From the NCBI GenBank assembly GCA_003557545.1, contig PWOD01000097.1, forward strand, positions 1 to 6,013: a DNA stretch of 6,013 nt. The letters are read 5' to 3'. The first letter of the stretch is position 1. The number at the start of each line of letters is the position of its first letter. A model generated the notes under the pieces. It made no database searches. It had not been told where the DNA came from and was given only the letters and a program-made list of their open reading frames with translations. Made by a program: the position numbers and the translations under genes. This DNA is from a bacterium. GTDB lineage: Bacteria > T1Sed10-126. Below are positions 1 to 5,686 of the stretch, piece by piece.

Positions 1-785
1 CAACAACCCTTGGAATTATTGATATTGATCCTCTTGACGGTAATGCCATCTTTGAAATGGATCCTGAGTTAATATTTGAAATAGTTGATCGGCTTTTTGG
101 CGGGGGTGAGGGGATAATACCGTTTGATGTTAATCGAGAATTGACTGATATTGAGCATAGTGTAATAGAACGGATATTCATGAGTATTTTAAATAATCTC
201 CATGAGTCCTGGGAGGATGTAATTGATCTTCATGCCCGTCTGGAACAGATTGAAGCAAATCCCCAGTTCGTCCAGATAATACCGCCCAACGATATGGTTG
301 TGTTGATTACCTTTAATACCAAAATCGGCGATGTGGAAGGCAAAACTCATTTTTGCATTCCCTATGTTATCCTCGGCCCGGTTATGAACAAGCTTTCCGC
401 CACCTTCTGGTATGGTTCCAGCACTCATGAGTTGAGTGATGATCAGATGCGTATGTTAAGAAAAAAAATTGATTATGTCAGGGTTCCGGTTACGGTTGAA
501 ATAGGCCGAACAAAACTCCATATAGAGGAGTTTTTAAACCTTGAAGTGGGTGATGTGATTAAATTGGACACCGGAATGGACTCTCCTTTTACCCTGAAGG
601 TTAACGGCAAACCAAAATATAATTGCCGCCCGGGTTATCGTGGGAAAACCCTTTCTGTACAGATACTTGAACCCCGCGAAGAAGAGGAATTCATTGCAAA
701 CTTAATGGAGGATATAAAGGATCGAATCTCCGGGGACTATTTAGATTATAAAAGTGAGGCGATGACCAGTGGCCAACGAAGATGA
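1..785 (+). CDS. fliM: Flagellar motor switch protein FliM, 5'-truncated by window edge
   Basis: FliM forms the middle of the cytoplasmic C-ring; it links FliG to FliN/FliY and responds to phosphorylated CheY. The reading frame is open from base 3 (TTLGIIDIDPLDGNAIFEM...), so the ATG at 57 is internal and not the start. About 260 residues are visible. FliM is usually 330-345 residues, so roughly 80 N-terminal residues, including the CheY-binding peptide, lie outside. The visible part has the CheC-like middle domain with the LFGGGEG turn (bases 93-113), the RELTDIE stretch and the NPQFVQI-PP block. A SpoA domain follows (about 477-680, VPVTVEIG...LEVGDVIKL...NGKPKYNCRPG). An acidic tail of about 30 residues closes the protein. 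The last 17 bases overlap fliY. The protein resembles both spirochaete and Firmicutes FliM as I recall them. Identification is firm. Confidence 0.96.
   Translation, partial: TTLGIIDIDPLDGNAIFEMDPELIFEIVDRLFGGGEGIIPFDVNRELTDIEHSVIERIFMSILNNLHESWEDVIDLHARLEQIEANPQFVQIIPPNDMVVLITFNTKIGDVEGKTHFCIPYVILGPVMNKLSATFWYGSSTHELSDDQMRMLRKKIDYVRVPVTVEIGRTKLHIEEFLNLEVGDVIKLDTGMDSPFTLKVNGKPKYNCRPGYRGKTLSVQILEPREEEEFIANLMEDIKDRISGDYLDYKSEAMTSGQRR
754..759 (+). promoter_or_regulatory. Ribosome binding site of fliY, supports GTG start
   Basis: GTGAGG lies 9 bases before the GTG at 769, inside the end of fliM. The ATG at 762 is in the fliM frame and reaches the fliM stop after seven codons, so it cannot start fliY. 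The next in-frame ATG, at 787, has no comparable site at good spacing. Confidence 0.6.
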
Positions 786-1815
786 AATGATTTCTGAAGG
801 TGAACTTGATGCCTTACTCGGGGAAGACCCCCGGGAACAGGAGATTAAAGCAGGCGGCATCGAGCTGATTAAAATGGTTTATAACAGACTTTTACCAGCT
901 TTTTTAGAGGGTTTAAAAGCGGCGGTTGAAAGACCGATTGATGGTGATCTTGTTAGCTGCACAGTTGTTAAAATTCAGCAGTTGGAACAGCAGGTTAAAG
1001 ATCAACAGTGGATACTTTTGGGCTCTGAGGAGCGTCGTGAAAAGCTTGTTTCAGCCCGCTTTTTAATTCCCGAGCAATCTGCCGTCGGGCTAGCCCGGGT
1101 GATGCTTGGTGAGGAACCAGGCGATCCAGAAATGGAATTTAATGAGGTCTATAGTTCGGCTTTAAGTGAGATTTTTGAACAGATATCCCCCCGGTACGGG
1201 AAAAAATTTCAGGAGTTTACCGGTTTTAACTATCAGCTCAAGGCGACTGAACTCTATCGGTTGAACTCCGACGAGCTGCTTAAAACTGTCGGTGAGGAGC
1301 CGGTTATCAGAATTGAGTATAATATTGTTATTGGAGATACCGATCAGGAGATTACTATTTATGAGTTACAGCCTGCCTCGATGGCGGATAATTTAACCGA
1401 ACAGTTGAGTTCCGGTAAAACTGAGGCGAATGAGGTGACTGAAGCGGTGAAAGATGATAAAAAAACCGGCTCTGCAGAAGCAGCCGGAGATAGTGGGCAG
1501 AAAGATGTTAAATCAGTAGACTTTCCTCAGTTTGAAGCGACTGAGGGTGGCCAGCCGGCTGGAGATATCAATATGTTGATGGATGTTCCGATGGAGGTGT
1601 CGGTTGAACTGGGTCGAGCCCGGTTGCGGGTTAAGGAAATCCTTGATCTGGGTGCCGGATCGATTATTGAACTGGAACGGCTTGCTGGTGAACCGGTTGA
1701 TCTGTTGATAAATGGCCGTCTGGTTGCGCGCGGCGAAGTGGTTGTTATTGATGAAAATTTTGGAGTCAGGGTTACCTCGGTAGTGTCAGCCATGGAGCGA
1801 TTACAACAGGGATAA
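769..1815 (+). CDS. fliY: Flagellar motor switch protein FliY (FliN-type, CheC-like middle region)
   Basis: This is a 348-residue C-ring protein. The SpoA domain at residues 269-348 is a textbook FliN domain (LMDVPMEVSVELGR, KEILDLGAGSIIEL, LAGEPVDLLINGRL, GEVVVIDENFGVRVT). In FliY/FliN it builds the base of the C-ring and helps dock FliH and export cargo. Residues 8-18 (ISEGELDALLG) match the N-terminal CheY-P-binding peptide type of FliM and FliY. Residues about 30-200 occupy the place of the CheC-like domain of Bacillus-type FliY. Both phosphatase motifs (ExxN) look lost there: residues 36-39 read MVYN and 134-137 read EIFE. Residues about 205-268 form a low-complexity, charged linker rich in E, K, G and A. 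The GTG start at 769 overlaps fliM by 17 bases; ATG 787 would shorten the protein by six residues. The length fits FliY (about 350-380), not FliN (about 100-140). Confidence 0.9.
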   Translation: MANEDEMISEGELDALLGEDPREQEIKAGGIELIKMVYNRLLPAFLEGLKAAVERPIDGDLVSCTVVKIQQLEQQVKDQQWILLGSEERREKLVSARFLIPEQSAVGLARVMLGEEPGDPEMEFNEVYSSALSEIFEQISPRYGKKFQEFTGFNYQLKATELYRLNSDELLKTVGEEPVIRIEYNIVIGDTDQEITIYELQPASMADNLTEQLSSGKTEANEVTEAVKDDKKTGSAEAAGDSGQKDVKSVDFPQFEATEGGQPAGDINMLMDVPMEVSVELGRARLRVKEILDLGAGSIIELERLAGEPVDLLINGRLVARGEVVVIDENFGVRVTSVVSAMERLQQG

Positions 1816-1829
1816 TTTTCCCTGATTTT
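1807..1829 (+). terminator. Weak hairpin at the fliY stop, possible attenuator or terminator
   Basis: CAGGGA (1807-1812) and TCCCTG (1819-1824) form a perfect 6-bp stem with a 6-base loop that contains the TAA stop. It is followed only by ATTTTC, a poor T-run. The stem is short for an intrinsic terminator, so termination would at best be partial. It may instead protect the 3' end of the fliM-fliY message. Confidence 0.3.
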
Positions 1830-1891
1830 CAGCGAATCGGTAGAAGTTTGGTCGTTTGACGGGTTAAATTAGCAAATTATCAAAAAAATAC

Positions 1892-1919
1892 TTGTTTTAT
1901 GAGATATTGTTGCTATACT
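1892..1919 (+). promoter_or_regulatory. Probable sigma-70/sigma-A promoter upstream of fliO
   Basis: The -35-like TTGTTT (1892-1897) and the -10 TATACT (1914-1919) are 16 bases apart. TGC directly before the -10 supplies an extended -10 element (TGn). Transcription would start near 1925-1927, leaving a leader of about 68 bases before the fliO ATG. No flagellar sigma-28 pattern (TAAA-N15-GCCGATAA) or sigma-54 pattern is seen here. The promoter would let fliO onwards be expressed separately from fliM-fliY. It is predicted from consensus only. Confidence 0.55.
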
Positions 1920-1925
1920 TAATTT

Positions 1926-1946
1926 ATAACGAATGGGAATCGTTAT
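1926..1946. repeat. 7-7-7 inverted repeat at the predicted transcription start
   Basis: ATAACGA (1926-1932) and TCGTTAT (1940-1946) are perfect inverted copies separated by ATGGGAA. The repeat begins seven bases after the -10 box, a usual position for a repressor operator. As RNA it would be a hairpin at the extreme 5' end of the fliO message. The stem is AT-rich, so an operator is at least as plausible as an RNA structure. I cannot assign a regulator. Confidence 0.5.
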
Positions 1947-1993
1947 TGATGTAACCTGTAACAAATGATTGTGAATGGAAAGGGAATAGTCAA

Positions 1994-2629
1994 ATGACCG
2001 GCGTGCAGCGTCTATCCGCTTGTATTCTGCCCCTGTTGGTGCTAACCTTATTTTTTTATCCTGTCCTGCTTTCTGCTGAACCCACCCTCAGCTCGGAGGA
2101 TTATTTAAGCCAGCCGTTCGAGAGTACTGGAACTGTGGAAACCCCGACCGGTGAAACTGTTGATCTGGCGACCGGGGGCAACGAACCAGGATTTTATTGG
2201 TTTCTTTTTAAACTGGCCGGTGGACTGGCACTTATTGTTTTTGCTATCTGGGGTCTGGGTAAGTTATTACAACGCTCAGGCTTAAGCAGTCGGGGTAACC
2301 GGTTTATGAAAGTTCATTCAAACCTACCTCTAGGGCGTGAACAGTTTTTACGTATTATTCAGGTGGGCAGCCGCTATCTCCTGATTGGCGTTACGCCAGA
2401 AGCGATCAACAAAATTATTGAAATAACCGATGAAGAGTTTATTCAGGAGCTTCAGCAGTCAGAAAATTTATCGGACGAATCCGGTCAGCCGGCAGATTTT
2501 TCTGCGACCCTTAAGCGGTTTCTGGGAACCGGGGGTCAGCAGTTTCAACAGTCTGAAAATACCCCGGAGTTTGCTGCCCTTGAACAGCGCCTTCAGGAAC
2601 TTAACTCCTCACAGGAAAATTCATTATGA
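1994..2629 (+). CDS. fliO: Flagellar biosynthesis protein FliO
   Basis: FliO is a small membrane protein that helps assemble and stabilise the FliP ring of the flagellar type III export gate. The 211-residue product starts with a hydrophobic leader that looks like a cleavable signal peptide (residues 1-28, ending LLSA before EPTL). A short extracytoplasmic stretch follows, then one transmembrane helix (about 67-90). The cytoplasmic part has the typical FliO pattern KVHSNLPLGREQFLRIIQVG, then RYLLIGVTPEAI at about residues 128-139. The C-terminal 60 residues are polar and rich in Q, S and E, probably disordered. The ATG at 1994 is preceded by AAAGGGA (1979-1985) with 8 bases of spacing. It is the first gene after the internal promoter. 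Its end overlaps the fliP start in an ATGA. FliO is poorly conserved, but the position and hydropathy make the call safe. Confidence 0.9.
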   Translation: MTGVQRLSACILPLLVLTLFFYPVLLSAEPTLSSEDYLSQPFESTGTVETPTGETVDLATGGNEPGFYWFLFKLAGGLALIVFAIWGLGKLLQRSGLSSRGNRFMKVHSNLPLGREQFLRIIQVGSRYLLIGVTPEAINKIIEITDEEFIQELQQSENLSDESGQPADFSATLKRFLGTGGQQFQQSENTPEFAALEQRLQELNSSQENSL

Positions 2630-3402
2630 AATTTACAGCAACTGTTTTTCTGCTGCTGTCTGTTTTGATGATCGGGCTGCTTTTGCAGCCTGCGGTAGTA
2701 CGTGCTCAGGAAGCACCGGCTTTTTCGATTCCCACCCTGCAGATAGGGCTTGAGGGAGGCGATGAAGATGGAAATTTGAGTCTTGCCATGCAACTGATCT
2801 TTTTAATAACGATTCTTTCTCTGGCTCCCGGCATTATTCTTATGGTTACCAGCTTTACCCGGATAATTATTGTATTGACCTTTGTGGGAAGGGCCCTTTC
2901 ACTTCAGGGTATGCCTCCTCGCCAGGTACTGGTCAGTCTGGCGATTTTTTTAACCTTTTTTATTATGGCACCGACGGTTGTGGAGATCAACGAACGGGCT
3001 GTTCAGCCCTATCTCGGCGGTGAATTGGGACAGATTGAAGCCCTTCAGGAGGCATCAATTCCACTTCGAGCTTTTCTGCTGAGAAATACCAAGGAAACCG
3101 ATCTGGCTTTTTTTCTCAGAACAGCTGATTTGCCCCGCCCTGAGACTCGGAACGATGTCCCTATCTGGGTTTTAATTCCGGCATTTATGCTGTCTGAACT
3201 GACCCGTGGATTTATTATGGGAGTGCTAATATTTATTCCTTTTGTTGTCATAGACATGGTCACTGCCAGTGTTTTAATGTCGATGGGAATGATGATGTTG
3301 CCTCCCGTTATGATTTCATTGCCTTTCAAAATAATGTTATTTGTACTGGTTGATGGCTGGTCGGTTGTGGCTGATTCAATTGTGAAAACTTATGGGCTCT
3401 GA
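2626..3402 (+). CDS. fliP: Flagellar export gate protein FliP
   Basis: FliP forms the pentameric core of the export gate with FliQ and FliR. The 258-residue length is normal for the family. Residues 1-27 form a signal peptide with a cleavage-type end (VRA before QEAP), as known for FliP. Two hydrophobic helices follow, at about 54-74 and 101-117, with the family motif TSFTRIIIVLTFVGRAL between them (75-91). A periplasmic region of about 50 residues precedes the C-terminal helices. The C-terminal block is near-canonical: FIPFVVIDMVTASVLMSMG, then MMMLPPVMISLPFKIMLF, then VLVDGW. The methionine cluster at 222-224 matches the loop that seals the closed gate in known structures. The usual SELKTAFQIGF is here SELTRGFIMGV (190-200). 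The start overlaps the fliO stop (ATGA), with AGGA at 2613-2616, which suggests coupled translation. Confidence 0.97.
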   Translation: MKFTATVFLLLSVLMIGLLLQPAVVRAQEAPAFSIPTLQIGLEGGDEDGNLSLAMQLIFLITILSLAPGIILMVTSFTRIIIVLTFVGRALSLQGMPPRQVLVSLAIFLTFFIMAPTVVEINERAVQPYLGGELGQIEALQEASIPLRAFLLRNTKETDLAFFLRTADLPRPETRNDVPIWVLIPAFMLSELTRGFIMGVLIFIPFVVIDMVTASVLMSMGMMMLPPVMISLPFKIMLFVLVDGWSVVADSIVKTYGL

Positions 3403-3407
3403 GGTGA
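3401..3407 (+). promoter_or_regulatory. Ribosome binding site of fliQ, decides ATG 3417 over TTG 3411
   Basis: GAGGTGA overlaps the fliP stop. It is 9 bases from the ATG at 3417 but only 3 from the TTG at 3411. The ATG also gives the usual FliQ N-terminus (MSPEAAVEIG). Confidence 0.7.
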
Positions 3408-3416
3408 ATTTTGAGG

Positions 3417-3680
3417 ATGTCACCCGAAGCTGCGGTTGAGATAGGTCAGATGGCTCTCTGGAATGCCCTTATTGTTTCGTTACCACTGCTGGGTGCGGGG
3501 ATGGCCGTGGGTCTTATTATCAGTGTTTTTCAAACGGCGACGCAGATCCAGGAGCAGACTATGACTTTTGCACCCAAGGTGATAGCTCTTATAGCGGTAC
3601 TTTTTATTGGTGGCCACTGGTTGATTGAAAGGCTGATGAGTTTCACCCTGACCCTCTGGGAATATCTGATATATTTTTAA
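3417..3680 (+). CDS. fliQ: Flagellar export gate protein FliQ
   Basis: FliQ is a small two-helix protein that packs around the FliP-FliR core of the export gate in the inner membrane. Starting at ATG 3417 the product has 87 residues, the usual length. It begins MSPEAAVEIGQMALWNALIV and has a first helix at about residues 14-38. The hallmark FQTATQIQEQTMTFAPKVIA follows (about 38-57), then a second helix to about residue 70. A TTG six bases upstream (3411) is in frame but too close to the ribosome binding site. The gene sits 14 bases after fliP and 7 before fliR. Nothing is missing or unusual. Confidence 0.96.
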   Translation: MSPEAAVEIGQMALWNALIVSLPLLGAGMAVGLIISVFQTATQIQEQTMTFAPKVIALIAVLFIGGHWLIERLMSFTLTLWEYLIYF

Positions 3681-3684
3681 GGAG
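3679..3684 (+). promoter_or_regulatory. Ribosome binding site of fliR with very short spacing to ATG
   Basis: AAGGAG overlaps the fliQ stop. It lies only 3 bases from the ATG at 3688, whereas the in-frame TTG at 3694 would have 9. The true fliR start may therefore be the TTG, two codons downstream. Confidence 0.5.
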
Positions 3685-3687
3685 TGA

Positions 3688-4482
3688 ATGAGTTTGGAGG
3701 CTGTGCAATATCTGTTTAATCATTTCGGCGAGTTTTTAGCCCTGGTTATGCGTTTATCTGGAATTTTTGTTATCGCTCCAGTTTTTAGCAGCGATGCGAT
3801 CCCCCGTCAGGTGAAGGGGATCATCATCATGTTGCTCGCATTAATCAGTTTTCCAATCTTAATCTCCCGGGGTTTTCTCCCCTCACCATCCAGTTTCCCA
3901 GAACTGATTTTTATTGGGACAGGAGAGTTTTTTGTTGGATTTGTCATTGGATTTATTGGATTGATGATCATCACACTGTTCCAGGTTTCAGGACAGTTTT
4001 ATAGCATTCAGATGGGGTTTGGAATCATCAATGTTTTTGACCCTCTGTCCGATGCCAGCGTGCCAATAATTTCGCAGTTGAAAACTTTATTAATGTCGGC
4101 TGTATTTATCGGTTTGCGTGGCCATCATTTTCTTTTAAGGGCAGTGGTTGAAAGTTATCGATTTGTCCCGGCGGTCGATGTGATTACGATTCAACCGGTG
4201 AAACAGGCAATGGTAACACTTTTTGACCGGATGTTTAATTATGGTTTTCTTATCGGATTGCCACTAATCGGTATTGTATTTTTGATGACGATGTCCCTCG
4301 GTTTGCTTGCCAGACTGGTTCCGCAGATGAATGTCATGGTGATGGGCTTCGGTCTGAAAGTTTTGGTAGGAGAGCTTACTTTTGTTCTTTTATTACCAAT
4401 ATTTATGCATATCGCGGTTGACCTTTTCAGTGATATTTTTCGCCATGTTGATCCAGTTCTGCGTGCCATGGGGGGAGGGTAG
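3688..4482 (+). CDS. fliR: Flagellar export gate protein FliR
   Basis: FliR completes the FliP-FliQ-FliR export gate; one copy joins the FliP pentamer. The 264-residue length is typical. Visible features are a first helix with the RLSGIFVIAPVF pattern (about 22-33) and the charged IPRQVKG turn. Next come the helix EFFVGFVIGFIGLMII, then FQVSGQFYSIQMGFGIINVFDP (about 98-119, the family plug region) and GHHFLLRAVVESYRFVP. The C-terminal helices carry LGLLARLVPQMNVMVMGFG, which is very characteristic. The stretch DPLSDASVPIISQLK replaces the proteobacterial DP..G...P.LSQF form and recalls spirochaete FliR. The start is uncertain by two codons (ATG 3688 or TTG 3694) because of the short ribosome binding site spacing. 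flhB begins 4 bases after the stop. Confidence 0.95.
   Translation: MSLEAVQYLFNHFGEFLALVMRLSGIFVIAPVFSSDAIPRQVKGIIIMLLALISFPILISRGFLPSPSSFPELIFIGTGEFFVGFVIGFIGLMIITLFQVSGQFYSIQMGFGIINVFDPLSDASVPIISQLKTLLMSAVFIGLRGHHFLLRAVVESYRFVPAVDVITIQPVKQAMVTLFDRMFNYGFLIGLPLIGIVFLMTMSLGLLARLVPQMNVMVMGFGLKVLVGELTFVLLLPIFMHIAVDLFSDIFRHVDPVLRAMGGG
4474..4479 (+). promoter_or_regulatory. Ribosome binding site of flhB, sets start at ATG 4487
   Basis: GGAGGG, within a run of G bases at the end of fliR, stands 7 bases before the ATG at 4487. The frame stays open upstream to a TTG at 4382, but that extension lies inside fliR, has no ribosome binding site and does not resemble FlhB. Confidence 0.75.
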
Positions 4483-4486
4483 TCGG

Positions 4487-5686
4487 ATGGAAAACCAGCT
4501 TTTTTCTATCGATTTAAAAGAGCTTGATCCTCTTCAACTTGAAAATTTTGACCTGCAGTTTTTTGCATCGGCTGAGGATGAAGGTCGGACTGAAGATCCA
4601 ACTGAAAAACGTCGTGAGGAGGCTCAAGAAGAGGGCCAGTTTCCGCGCACTGAAGAGCTCCCTGGTGCTCTTATAATGGGAGCTGGTTTTTTGATAATCT
4701 GGATCTTTGGCGGCTGGATGTTGGGAGAAATCGAAGAGTTCACCAGAGAAGTTTTAAGTTTAAATATGTTTGATGACGTTAATCCGGGTAATATTATGAC
4801 TATCTTTCGAACTATTACCTGGATTACTATTAGATTGACTGCCCCCGTAGCTTCTGTAGCCTTCCTGGCCGGTGCGGTGGCCCATCTTTCTCAGGTAGGT
4901 TTTTTATTTACTGTCAAACCGCTGAAACCGGATCTTTCCAATCTTAAATTTTCCATGAAAAAACTTCTTGAAAAGGTGGTTTTTTCTAAAAAAGTCGCAT
5001 GGAAGATGTTGATTTCAGCTGTTAAGCTGATAGCTGTCGCCCTGGTAGCTCTGGAAGTGGTCTACTCTTCTTTTGACCGGTTGATTTTACTGGTCGATGT
5101 ACCACTTCTTAACGGGGTTAGTTATGTGCTTTCTCTGGCTTTTGAAATTATCTGGAAGACTGTTCTTATTCTGTTTATTATTTCTCCGATCGATTGGGCT
5201 TTTCAGAAATATCAGCATGAACAGAGTATTATGATGACTCCCCAGCAGAAAAAAGATGAGCGTAAACAGTCCGAAGGTGATCCTGAAATCAAACGCTGGC
5301 AGCAGCAAAAAATGCGTGAAATGATGCAGCGCCGGGTTGAACAGGAGGTACCTGATGCGGATGTTGTTATTACCAACCCTACTCATTATGCAGTCGCCCT
5401 GGTGTTTGATGAGGAACTCATGGATGCCCCTCGGGTAGTTGCTAAAGGGAAGGATCTGCTGGCCCAGCGAATCAGGCAGCTGGCCCGTGAAAATGCTGTT
5501 CCCATCTATCGAATTCCTCTGCTGGCCCGGACCCTGTTTCAGTTGGAACTTAACCAGGAGATACCACCGGTGCTGTATGATGCCGTGGCCACCGTTCTGG
5601 CCTGGGTACAGCGTAATAGAAAGCAGATTAGCCGCAAAGAACGGGCGCAGATTGAACAAAAGGTCAGGGGGATAGATCTTGGCTAA
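4487..5686 (+). CDS. flhB: Flagellar export apparatus switch protein FlhB
   Basis: FlhB sits at the export gate and switches secretion from rod/hook to filament substrates after autocleavage. From ATG 4487 the product has 399 residues. Residues 1-29 form an N-terminal extension ahead of the family start (DEGRTEDPTEKRREEAQEEG, 31-50). Four membrane helices follow, the first at about 60-82. The conserved linker before the cytoplasmic domain reads KKDERKQSEGDPEIKR. The autocleavage motif N297-P298-T299-H300 is intact, inside DADVVITNPTHYAVAL. The cytoplasmic domain continues with VVAKGKDLLAQRIRQLA, ENAVPIYRIPLLARTL and the LELNQEIPPVLYDAVA block. The usual (V/I)(A/P)KS after the first charged segment is replaced by FPRT (52-55). 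The start is fixed by a strong ribosome binding site. The end overlaps flhA by 8 bases. Confidence 0.97.
   Translation: MENQLFSIDLKELDPLQLENFDLQFFASAEDEGRTEDPTEKRREEAQEEGQFPRTEELPGALIMGAGFLIIWIFGGWMLGEIEEFTREVLSLNMFDDVNPGNIMTIFRTITWITIRLTAPVASVAFLAGAVAHLSQVGFLFTVKPLKPDLSNLKFSMKKLLEKVVFSKKVAWKMLISAVKLIAVALVALEVVYSSFDRLILLVDVPLLNGVSYVLSLAFEIIWKTVLILFIISPIDWAFQKYQHEQSIMMTPQQKKDERKQSEGDPEIKRWQQQKMREMMQRRVEQEVPDADVVITNPTHYAVALVFDEELMDAPRVVAKGKDLLAQRIRQLARENAVPIYRIPLLARTLFQLELNQEIPPVLYDAVATVLAWVQRNRKQISRKERAQIEQKVRGIDLG
5666..5672 (+). promoter_or_regulatory. Ribosome binding site of flhA, supports TTG start
   Basis: AGGGGGA near the end of flhB is 6 bases before the TTG at 5679. No ATG in the flhA frame lies nearby; the next is well inside the first membrane helix (5749). 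The TTG start therefore fits best. Confidence 0.65.

Larger units (their letters stand above)
1816..1993. other. Intergenic region between fliY and fliO
   Basis: This 178-base gap is the only noticeable non-coding stretch in an otherwise packed cluster. It is AT-rich and contains the hairpin at the fliY stop, a promoter and an inverted repeat, each listed separately. I see no tRNA, no recognisable c-di-GMP riboswitch core and no cheY remnant, although cheY occupies this place in many Firmicutes clusters. Short start-stop frames exist (1933-1968, 11 codons) but have no ribosome binding site. Confidence 0.7.

Noticed and set aside
189-428. 79-codon - strand open frame within fliM
   Set aside because: It is antisense to the conserved FliM middle domain, with no supporting signals.
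1933-1968. 11-codon frame in the fliO leader, as a possible leader peptide
   Set aside because: No ribosome binding site, starts only about 8 bases after the predicted transcript start, and shows no attenuation-type codon run.
1816-1993. Possible c-di-GMP riboswitch or cheY remnant in the intergenic gap
   Set aside because: No recognisable riboswitch core sequence and no reading frame with response-regulator residues are present.
2226-2245. Sigma-54-like TGGCAC...TTGCT inside fliO
   Set aside because: The GG to GC distance is 16 bases instead of the required 12, and the site is inside a coding helix.
2430-2753. 107-codon + strand open frame across the fliO-fliP junction
   Set aside because: It is a shifted frame of fliO and fliP, both supported by family motifs. 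Its protein has no recognisable domain.
4382-4486. Upstream extension of flhB from a TTG
   Set aside because: The extra 35 codons lie inside fliR, have no ribosome binding site and do not look like FlhB. ATG 4487 has a strong site.
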